Source: JBLIAZ01 sp047632015 (lineage in GTDB: Bacteria > Bacteroidota > Bacteroidia > Flavobacteriales_C > GCA-002722245). From it: 5,732 nucleotides of DNA. The notes beneath the pieces were generated by a model, which saw nothing but the letters and a program-made list of their open reading frames with translations, was not told the DNA's origin and did no database searches. The stretch is taken from assembly GCA_047632015.1 (NCBI GenBank), contig JBLIBC010000182.1, positions 1 through 5,732 on the forward strand. Direction: 5' to 3'. This document shows, one piece after another, positions 1-5,330 of the stretch. A program made the position numbers and the translations under genes. How positions within the stretch are numbered: the stretch's first letter is position 1; each line of letters starts with the position of its first letter.

Positions 1-16
1 AGTATTCGTCTGAAAC

Positions 17-253
17 TTAATTATTAAAAAACTTCCTGAAAGAACTTTTAATTTTTCCTTTAAAAAAAACCAGTGCTAAAGCCGTTAGAAGCAAGTACGG
101 AATGACCATCAAATACAATATGCCTGAATTTATTCCATTTCCAATTTCACCATCATTGCTTTCAAGTTGCGCTTTACACATTGCGCATTGTGCACTCGCA
201 TTTACTACCAATGTGCAAAACAAAAAAACTGTTATGTAGACTTTAGTTTTCAA
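17..253 (-). CDS. Small exported single-pass membrane protein with a CAMC motif, function unknown
   Basis: This 78-residue protein has an N-terminal signal peptide: a KTK charged start, a hydrophobic core at residues 5-18, and a probable type I cleavage after NASA at residue 21. The mature protein starts with QCAMCKAQ, giving a CxxC pair at Cys23 and Cys26. A short polar stretch (about 30-42) follows, then one membrane helix (about 44-65) and a basic tail (KGKIKSSFRKFF), so the cysteines should face the periplasm and the tail the cytoplasm. The start is TTG: the frame is closed by the leuD stop five codons upstream, and the first ATG lies beyond the signal peptide at residue 25. It sits 12 bp behind leuD and is probably co-transcribed. 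From memory, similar small CAMC proteins occur in Bacteroidota near cytochrome oxidase and SCO genes, which suggests a metal, haem or thiol role, but that is inference. The Gln before Cys23 argues against a lipoprotein. Confidence 0.8.
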   Translation of the reverse strand: MKTKVYITVFLFCTLVVNASAQCAMCKAQLESNDGEIGNGINSGILYLMVIPYLLLTALALVFFKGKIKSSFRKFFNN

Positions 254-265
254 AGATTGAATAGT

Positions 266-847
266 TTATTGTTTTTCAAACTCTTCAATTTTACTCTTCA
301 TTGAGAGCAAATAATCAATGTTATCAAACCCATTAATTAAACAATCTTTTCTGTATCCATTAATATCAAAACTTTCTTTTTCACCACTGGCAACGATTTC
401 AACAAATTGATTCGCCAAATCAACTTTCAGTTTTGTTTGACTATCCAATTCAATAGCGGAAAATATTTTAGCCAAAAACTCAGCGCTGCATGTCAAAGGA
501 AGCAAGCCATTGTTTAAGGAATTGTTTTCAAAAATATCTGCAAAAAAAGAGCATATTACTACTTTAAAACCATAATCATGAATTGCCCAAGCCGCGTGTT
601 CTCTTGACGATCCACAACCAAAGTTTTTTCCTGTGACAAGTATTTCACCCGAAAAACGAGTGTCTTCCAAAGCAAAGTTTGTTTGAGGGTTGTCGTTTTT
701 ATCAAACCTCCAATCTCTAAATAAGTTTTCACCAAACCCATCCCTAGTAGTCGCTTTTAAAAAACGTGCTGGGATTATTTGATCAGTATCTATATTCTCA
801 GTAGAAAGTGGTACTGCTGACGATGTAATTGTATTAAATTTTTCCAT
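266..847 (-). CDS. leuD: 3-isopropylmalate dehydratase small subunit (LeuD)
   Basis: Small (swivel-domain) subunit of isopropylmalate isomerase, which with LeuC converts 2-isopropylmalate to 3-isopropylmalate in cytosolic leucine biosynthesis. The 193-residue length is normal for bacterial LeuD. Visible family motifs are NIDTDQIIPARFLK (18-31), the substrate-binding loop NFGCGSSREHAAWAI (75-89), NNGLLPL (112-118) and the C-terminal block CLINGFDNIDYLL (169-181). The ATG start places the first motif at the usual distance from the N terminus. The gene lies 44 bp downstream of leuC on the same strand, the standard leuC-leuD order, and a small exported-protein gene follows after 12 bp. No terminator hairpin is evident after the stop. 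No frameshift or missing motif was seen. Confidence 0.97.
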   Translation of the reverse strand: MEKFNTITSSAVPLSTENIDTDQIIPARFLKATTRDGFGENLFRDWRFDKNDNPQTNFALEDTRFSGEILVTGKNFGCGSSREHAAWAIHDYGFKVVICSFFADIFENNSLNNGLLPLTCSAEFLAKIFSAIELDSQTKLKVDLANQFVEIVASGEKESFDINGYRKDCLINGFDNIDYLLSMKSKIEEFEKQ

Positions 848-891
848 TTTTTGTACTTAATGTTATGTCCTTCTTCGCTAACAATCTTGAT

Positions 892-2301
892 TTATAATAA
901 ATCCGCTGGGTTAGCAATTACTCCAGCAATTGCTGTAGCCGCAGCTGTTATTGGAGAGGCCAACATAGTCCGTGCTCCGGGGCCTTGCCTGCCTTCAAAA
1001 TTCCTGTTAGATGTACTTACGCAGTACGCTCCAGAAGGAACTTTATCATCATTCATAGCTAAACAAGCTGAACATCCTGGTTGTCTAATTTGAAACCCAG
1101 CTTCAGCAAAAACCTCTGCAAGCCCTTCGTCAAAAATTTGTTTTTCCACTTGTTTTGACCCTGGTACCAACCAAGCTATAATGTGCTCTGCTTTTTTCCT
1201 TCCTTTTACAATTTCAGCTACTTCTCTAAAATCCTCGATTCTTGCATTAGTACAAGACCCAATAAAAACGTAATCCACTTGTTTACCCATCATGGTTTCA
1301 CCCACATTAAAGGCCATGTAATCAAGCGCTTTATCAAAAGATTCTATTTCCTTTTCAGAAACTGCTCCTACCGCACTTGCTGATGGTACTTTATCAGTAA
1401 TCCCTACTCCCATTCCTGGGTTAGTACCGTAAGTAATCATTGGTTCGATATCAGCCGCATCGTACGTATATTCTTTATCGAATTCTGCGTCTTGATCAGA
1501 AAACAACTCTTTCCATTGAGTAACTGCCGCATCCCAATCCGCTCCTTTAGGTGCAAACTCTCGTCCTTCCACGTAATCAAAAGTAGTTTGATCTGGTGCA
1601 ATAAGACCTCCCCTTGCTCCCATTTCAATACTCATGTTACACACCGTCATTCTTCCCTCCATTGACAAGCTAGTAAATGCTGAACCTGCAAATTCAATAA
1701 AGTAACCAGTTCCTCCTCCTGCTGAAATTTTTGAAATCACGTATAAAACCAAATCCTTGGCGCGAACACCTTTTTGTAAGTCACCGTCAACCGTGACCCT
1801 CATTCTTTTGGGTCTTGATTGCAACAAACATTGTGTTGCCATCACTTGTTCTACTTCTGATGTTCCTACACCAAATGCTATAGCGCCAAATGCACCATGA
1901 GTTGACGTATGACTATCGCCGCAAACCATTGTCATTCCCGGTTGTGTTACTCCCAATTCAGGACCAACAACATGTACAATTCCTTGATAAGGATGTCCTA
2001 ACCCAAACAATTCCAAACCAAACTCATCGCAGTTTTTAACCAAAGTGTTTACTTGGTGTCTGGACAATTCGTTCTTAATTGGTAAATGTTGGTTTTCAGT
2101 AGGTACATTATGGTCGGCTGTAGCACATATTTGCTTTGGCCTGAAAACCTCAATGCCTCTTTTCCTTAAACCTTCAAAAGCTTGCGGAGAGGTTACTTCA
2201 TGAATGTATTGTACATCAATGTAAAATACATCTGGTCCGTCAGGAATTGAAGTAACCACATGTTTATCATAAATTTTATCAAATAAGGTAAGACCTGCCA
2301 T
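892..2301 (-). CDS. leuC: 3-isopropylmalate dehydratase large subunit (LeuC)
   Basis: Large, iron-sulfur subunit of isopropylmalate isomerase (aconitase family), acting with LeuD in the cytosol. The 469 residues match the usual length of about 466-470. The three [4Fe-4S] ligands are present: Cys350 in IGSCTNAR, and Cys410 and Cys413 in PGCSACLAMN. Other signatures are CGDSHTSTHGAFGAIAFGVG (127-146), GARGGLIAPD (228-237) and NRNFEGRQGPGARTMLASP (432-450). The ATG start gives the typical N terminus (MAGLTLFDKIYDKH). It precedes leuD by 44 bp and follows a DUF1599 gene by 85 bp; that gap holds a repeated 11-mer, one copy of which overlaps the start codon. All catalytic features look intact, so the enzyme should be active. 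leuA and leuB are not next to it within this window. Confidence 0.98.
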   Translation of the reverse strand: MAGLTLFDKIYDKHVVTSIPDGPDVFYIDVQYIHEVTSPQAFEGLRKRGIEVFRPKQICATADHNVPTENQHLPIKNELSRHQVNTLVKNCDEFGLELFGLGHPYQGIVHVVGPELGVTQPGMTMVCGDSHTSTHGAFGAIAFGVGTSEVEQVMATQCLLQSRPKRMRVTVDGDLQKGVRAKDLVLYVISKISAGGGTGYFIEFAGSAFTSLSMEGRMTVCNMSIEMGARGGLIAPDQTTFDYVEGREFAPKGADWDAAVTQWKELFSDQDAEFDKEYTYDAADIEPMITYGTNPGMGVGITDKVPSASAVGAVSEKEIESFDKALDYMAFNVGETMMGKQVDYVFIGSCTNARIEDFREVAEIVKGRKKAEHIIAWLVPGSKQVEKQIFDEGLAEVFAEAGFQIRQPGCSACLAMNDDKVPSGAYCVSTSNRNFEGRQGPGARTMLASPITAAATAIAGVIANPADLL

Positions 2302-2350
2302 TGTAATGTAATTTTTGGAACAGTAAATTTAAAGTTTTCTTGTAATGTAA
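2301..2350. repeat. Pair of 11-bp direct repeats in the leuC leader
   Basis: The string TTGTAATGTAA occurs perfectly at 2301-2311 and 2340-2350, start points 39 bp apart. On the coding (minus) strand it reads TTACATTACAA; the nearer copy includes the A of the leuC start codon. A perfect 11-mer pair this close is suggestive of a paired binding site or translational control element, but the sequence is AT-rich and chance is possible. No stem-loop or leader peptide rich in leucine codons was recognised in this gap. Confidence 0.4.
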
Positions 2351-2367
2351 GCGCAGTATTTCACAAC

Positions 2368-2397
2368 TATTCGCCTTTATTCACCTCTATTCATTCA
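2368..2397. repeat. Degenerate 10-bp tandem repeat (three units) across the DUF1599 stop
   Basis: Three consecutive 10-bp units start with TATTC: TATTCGCCTT (2368-2377), TATTCACCTC (2378-2387) and TATTCATTCA (2388-2397). The last unit overlaps the final codons and stop of the DUF1599 gene. On the minus strand this gives GAATA blocks spaced one helical turn apart just upstream of the leuC leader. It may be simple replication slippage or an array of weak protein contacts; no function can be claimed. Confidence 0.4.
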
Positions 2398-2923
2398 GGC
2401 GAATTAATGCAAAAACGCTGTAATTTATAATGTCTAAATAATTTGCGTCTAAACCTTCACTTACTGTCGTTTTTCCTTTGTTATCTTCTATTTGTTTTAC
2501 TCTTAATAACTTCATTAATATCAAGTCAGTTAATGAGCTCACTCGCATACCCCTCCATGCCTCACCATAATCATGGTTTTTGTTTAGCATTAAATCTTTT
2601 GCTGTTTTCAAATACTTAGCATGTAATTCAGCAATTTCATTTTCACTAGACTCTTCGGCGCCTTCCACTCCTTTTTCCAATTGAATCAACGCCATAGCAC
2701 AATAATTAATGATCCCAATGTATTCGGGAGGAATTCCTTCCCCTATTTTGGACTCTCCTTTTTCCTCCAAAGTCCTAATTCTTTGAGCTTTAATAAAAAT
2801 TTGATCGGTCAAAGAAGTAGTCCTTAAAATCCTCCATGCTGTCCCATAATCGGACATTTTTTGTCTAAAAAGGGTTTCACAATCTGTGATTATTGTATCA
2901 AATGACTCAACTGTTTTTATCAT
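2387..2923 (-). CDS. DUF1599 family protein with two tandem copies of the domain
   Basis: A 178-residue soluble protein, no signal peptide or membrane segment, recognised as DUF1599 (which I recall being linked to nucleotide-modification-associated domain 1; treat that name as unverified). It is an internal duplication: repeat A spans about 13-84 and repeat B about 105-177. Shared positions include DYG(T/E)AWR at 25-31 and 118-124, then R..SLTD.I..K..R, a Gly and an EG pair, Y..IINY and ALI.L at 78-82 and 172-176. The linker (about 85-100) is rich in glutamate. The helical, acidic, DYG-containing pattern resembles small all-alpha nucleotide-handling proteins, but the activity is unknown. The ATG start lies 25 bp from divergent folP, and leuC follows after 85 bp on the same strand. 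Confidence 0.88.
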   Translation of the reverse strand: MIKTVESFDTIITDCETLFRQKMSDYGTAWRILRTTSLTDQIFIKAQRIRTLEEKGESKIGEGIPPEYIGIINYCAMALIQLEKGVEGAEESSENEIAELHAKYLKTAKDLMLNKNHDYGEAWRGMRVSSLTDLILMKLLRVKQIEDNKGKTTVSEGLDANYLDIINYSVFALIRLNE

Positions 2924-2927
2924 TGCT

Positions 2928-2935
2928 TAAATTTG
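2928..2935 (+). promoter_or_regulatory. Possible Bacteroidota -7 promoter box for folP
   Basis: TAAATTTG fits the Bacteroidota primary-sigma -7 consensus TAnnTTTG exactly. It would place transcription start near 2940, giving a very short leader of roughly 10 nt before the folP TTG start. No TTG -33 element is seen 17-23 bp upstream, and such a box can arise by chance in AT-rich DNA, so this is tentative. Confidence 0.3.
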
Positions 2936-2948
2936 AGAAAAAATAAAG

Positions 2949-3797
2949 TTGAAAGATACCACTTTTTACAAAAAACAACACATCAATTGCGGGGGTAAAT
3001 TACTTGATTTATCAACACCAAAAGTGATGGCTATTGTTAACTTAACCCCAGACTCATTTTATGACGGTGGAAAGATTGATTCGGAAAAAAGCTTGCTAAA
3101 AACCTGCGAGAAACACCTTGCCGACGGAGCAAGCATTTTAGATCTTGGGGGACAGTCAACCAGACCAGGAGCAGTAAAAATTAGCACTGAAACAGAAATA
3201 TCAAGGGTACTACCAGCAATAGAATCAATTATCAAAGAATTCCCTCAAAGTATTATTTCGATAGATACGTATCACGCATCAGTAGCGCAAAAAGCAGTTG
3301 AATCTGGAGCTAAAATAATCAATGATATCTCAGCGGGAACCTTAGATATAAACATGATTAAAACCGTACTTGAGCTTAAGGTTCCATACATAGCATCACA
3401 CATACAGGGAAATCCTGTAACCATGCAAGAAAACCCTAAATACAACGACATCACTACTGACGTTTACCAAAGTCTATCAAAAACTAAAAATGAACTTTTT
3501 CAAAAAGGATTCAATGACTTATTGATTGATCCAGGATTTGGATTTGGTAAAACAACAGATCAAAACTTTGAATTATTGAATAACCTTGATCACTTCAAAA
3601 ATTTAGGATTACCAATACTAGTAGGCTTATCGCGAAAATCAATGATTTGGAAAACTTTAAAATCAAACCCTCAAGATGCTTTAAATGGCACCACTTCACT
3701 GAATACAATAGCACTTTTAAAAGGAGCAGCTATTTTAAGAGTGCATGATGTCAAAGAAGCAATGGAAACGATCACGCTTTGCAATAATTTGCATTAA
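2949..3797 (+). CDS. folP: Dihydropteroate synthase (FolP)
   Basis: Cytosolic TIM-barrel enzyme that joins 4-aminobenzoate to dihydropterin pyrophosphate to form dihydropteroate in folate synthesis; the family is the target of sulfonamides. The 282-residue length is typical. Motifs in order: VMAIVNLTPDSFYDGG (26-41), DLGGQSTRPGA (65-75), SIDTYHA (104-110), IINDISAG (123-130), DPGFGFGK (194-201), VGLSRK (225-230) and RVHDV (264-268). Between them SHIQGNPVTMQ (150-160) stands where MHMxGxPxTMQ is usual, so the two Met positions are Ser150 and Ile152. The start is TTG: an in-frame stop lies at 2934-2936 and the first ATG (residue 27) is inside the pterin-binding motif. It is divergent from DUF1599 with a 25-bp spacer, converges on glyA, and is followed by a hairpin terminator. 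Confidence 0.96.
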   Translation: MKDTTFYKKQHINCGGKLLDLSTPKVMAIVNLTPDSFYDGGKIDSEKSLLKTCEKHLADGASILDLGGQSTRPGAVKISTETEISRVLPAIESIIKEFPQSIISIDTYHASVAQKAVESGAKIINDISAGTLDINMIKTVLELKVPYIASHIQGNPVTMQENPKYNDITTDVYQSLSKTKNELFQKGFNDLLIDPGFGFGKTTDQNFELLNNLDHFKNLGLPILVGLSRKSMIWKTLKSNPQDALNGTTSLNTIALLKGAAILRVHDVKEAMETITLCNNLH

Positions 3798-3825
3798 AGA
3801 CACCCTTTATTCTCTGAGTTACAAT

Positions 3826-3859
3826 AAAAAAAGCGACCCTTTTGAGGTCGCCTTTTTTT
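3826..3859. terminator. Bidirectional intrinsic terminator between folP and glyA
   Basis: A perfect 6-bp stem GCGACC (3833-3838) / GGTCGC (3846-3851) encloses a 7-nt loop. It is preceded by A7 (3826-3832) and followed, after one C, by T7 (3853-3859), so either strand ends in a U-tract. It lies 28 bp after the folP stop and about 25 bp beyond the glyA stop, as expected for a shared terminator of convergent genes. On the glyA strand the stem can gain one extra G-U pair, so it may work slightly better in that direction. Confidence 0.9.
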
Positions 3860-3884
3860 AAATCTATTTTGTAATCTTGTCCCT

Positions 3885-5159
3885 TTATGAAACAAACAAT
3901 GACCTTCCAGCCATTAATTCATTCACCTTACCTTTTACTTGTGCTAATTTCGCATCATTAGTTCCATTCATGATTGCTTCATCAATGAATTCAGCAATGG
4001 TTACAATTTCACTTTCGTTGATACCTCTTGTTGTTATTGCAGCAGTTCCTAACCTGATACCTGAAGTTACAAATGGTGACCTAGTATCAAAAGGCACCAT
4101 GTTTTTATTTACTGTAATGTCCGCTTTACCTAAAATGGCTTCAGCTTCCTTTCCAGTTACATCCTTAGTTGTTAAATCAATTAACATGGAGTGGTTTTCA
4201 GTTCCTCCTGAAATTATACCGTATCCTTTTGAAACAAGTGCATTTGCCAAAGCTGATGCGTTTGATATTACTTGCTTAGCATAAGTTAAATATTCATCAG
4301 AAAGTGCTTCGCCGAATGCCACAGCTTTTGCTGCGATCACATGCTCTAACGGCCCACCTTGAGTACCTGGAAACACTGCTGAATCCAACACCTGTGACAT
4401 CATTTTAGTAACTCCTTTCATGGTTTTAAAACCAAATGGGTTTTCAAAATCTTTCCCCATCATGATTACACCTCCTCTTGGCCCTCTTAAGGTTTTGTGC
4501 GTAGTGGTAGTTACAATGTGACAATGAGGCATTGGATCGTTCAATAATCCTTTTACAATTAATCCAGCTGGATGACTTACATCAGCCAACAAGATAGCTC
4601 CTACTTTATCAGCAATGGCTCTCATCCTAGCATAATCCCAATCTCTTGAATAAGCAGATGCACCTGCAATGATTAACTTTGGTTTAACTTCCAAAGCTTG
4701 CTTTTCCATTTTATCTAAGTCAATGATTCCTGACTCTTTTTCCACTCCATAAAAATGAGCCTTGTATAACTTTCCAGATAAATTTACTGGAGACCCATGA
4801 CTCAAGTGACCACCATGTGATAAATCAAATCCTAAGATTGAATCACCTGGTTGTAAAAAGGACATGAATACTGCACAGTTGGCTTGCGCTCCAGAATGAG
4901 GTTGAACATTTGCCCATGCTGCTCCAAACAATTCTTTTAACCTATTAATGGCTAATGTTTCTATTTCATCTACCACTTCACAACCACCATAATATCTTTT
5001 CCCTGGTAAACCTTCAGCATATTTGTTAGTTAATATACTTCCCTGAGCCTCCATTACTTGCTGGCTAACAAAGTTTTCAGATGCTATTAACTCAACACCA
5101 TGAAGTTGTCTCTCATTTTCTTTTTGAATAAACTCAAATATTGCGGAATCTCTTTTCAT
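3885..5159 (-). CDS. glyA: Serine hydroxymethyltransferase (GlyA)
   Basis: PLP-dependent cytosolic enzyme that interconverts serine plus tetrahydrofolate with glycine plus 5,10-methylene-tetrahydrofolate, the main source of one-carbon units. The 424 residues are a normal bacterial length. Visible signatures: LIASENF (24-30), TNKYAEGLPGKRYYGGCE (44-61), NVQPHSGAQAN (84-94), the PLP-ring aspartate and following histidine in LADVSHPAGL (Asp193, His196), the PLP lysine Lys222 in VTTTTHKTLRGPRGG (216-230), and the substrate-carboxylate arginine Arg369 in GIRLGTAAITTRG (367-379). The start is ATG, with only a weak AGG four nucleotides upstream. The gene converges on folP, another folate-pathway gene, sharing a terminator, and is divergent from the receptor-like gene across 171 bp. 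No missing residues or frameshifts were seen. Confidence 0.98.
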   Translation of the reverse strand: MKRDSAIFEFIQKENERQLHGVELIASENFVSQQVMEAQGSILTNKYAEGLPGKRYYGGCEVVDEIETLAINRLKELFGAAWANVQPHSGAQANCAVFMSFLQPGDSILGFDLSHGGHLSHGSPVNLSGKLYKAHFYGVEKESGIIDLDKMEKQALEVKPKLIIAGASAYSRDWDYARMRAIADKVGAILLADVSHPAGLIVKGLLNDPMPHCHIVTTTTHKTLRGPRGGVIMMGKDFENPFGFKTMKGVTKMMSQVLDSAVFPGTQGGPLEHVIAAKAVAFGEALSDEYLTYAKQVISNASALANALVSKGYGIISGGTENHSMLIDLTTKDVTGKEAEAILGKADITVNKNMVPFDTRSPFVTSGIRLGTAAITTRGINESEIVTIAEFIDEAIMNGTNDAKLAQVKGKVNELMAGRSLFVS

Positions 5160-5169
5160 TATACCTAGG

Positions 5170-5184
5170 TTAAATTTGATTTAA
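5170..5184. repeat. Short inverted repeat in the glyA leader
   Basis: TTAAAT (5170-5175) and ATTTAA (5179-5184) form a perfect 6-bp inverted repeat around a 3-nt spacer, 10 bp upstream of the glyA start. If the -7 box at 5193-5200 is real, the repeat lies inside the glyA leader RNA and could be an operator. It is entirely A/T in the arms, so chance is a strong alternative. Confidence 0.25.
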
Positions 5185-5192
5185 ATGGACTA

Positions 5193-5200
5193 CAAAATTA
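5193..5200 (-). promoter_or_regulatory. Possible Bacteroidota -7 promoter box for glyA
   Basis: On the minus strand this reads TAATTTTG, an exact fit to TAnnTTTG. It lies 33 bp upstream of the glyA ATG, giving a leader of about 28 nt, a reasonable distance. No clear TTG -33 element is found 17-23 bp further upstream, so the call rests on the -7 box and position alone. Confidence 0.4.
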
Positions 5201-5273
5201 TCAATTGTTTTTAGTTTGCACACCTATTTTTTGAGCTTTTATTAACAAAATATCATCCTCTTAGTTATTTGAA

Positions 5274-5310
5274 TTTGGAAGCCATACTTTTATAACAAAA
5301 TTTACGTTTT
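5274..5310 (+). promoter_or_regulatory. Weak candidate promoter for the receptor-like gene
   Basis: TTTG at 5274-5277 could act as a -33 element and TACGTTTT at 5303-5310 matches seven of eight positions of the TAnnTTTG -7 box. The 25-bp spacing is slightly longer than the usual 17-23, and the last G is displaced by one base, so confidence is low. The rest of the 171-bp spacer shows only AT-rich sequence and no gene. Confidence 0.2.
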
Positions 5311-5330
5311 GAGTTGCTGAACATACTGTT

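Noticed and set aside
559..741. Minus-strand open frame inside leuD
   Set aside because: It is an alternative frame within leuD, which is intact and carries all its motifs.
851..1093. Plus-strand open frame of 80 codons
   Set aside because: It lies opposite the leuC 3' end, which has strong family motifs in the other frame; the plus-strand translation resembles no family I know.
1183..1383. Plus-strand open frame of 66 codons opposite leuC
   Set aside because: Antisense shadow of a conserved coding region, with no recognisable domain.
1437..1628. Minus-strand open frame of 63 codons inside leuC
   Set aside because: Out-of-frame shadow of leuC, which is complete and uninterrupted across this stretch.
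2302..2386. Possible leucine attenuator or T-box-like leader before leuC
   Set aside because: No leucine-rich leader peptide and no GC-rich stem with a U-tract could be found in the 85-bp gap.
3272..3454. Minus-strand open frame of 60 codons opposite folP
   Set aside because: Antisense to conserved folP motifs; nothing supports expression.
3877..4284. Plus-strand open frame of 135 codons
   Set aside because: It is antisense to the glyA 3' half, whose protein is unambiguous; its hydrophobic look comes from reading glyA backwards.
5185..5214. Nine-codon plus-strand open frame between glyA and the receptor-like gene
   Set aside because: Far too short and without any sign of a leader peptide or linked hairpin.
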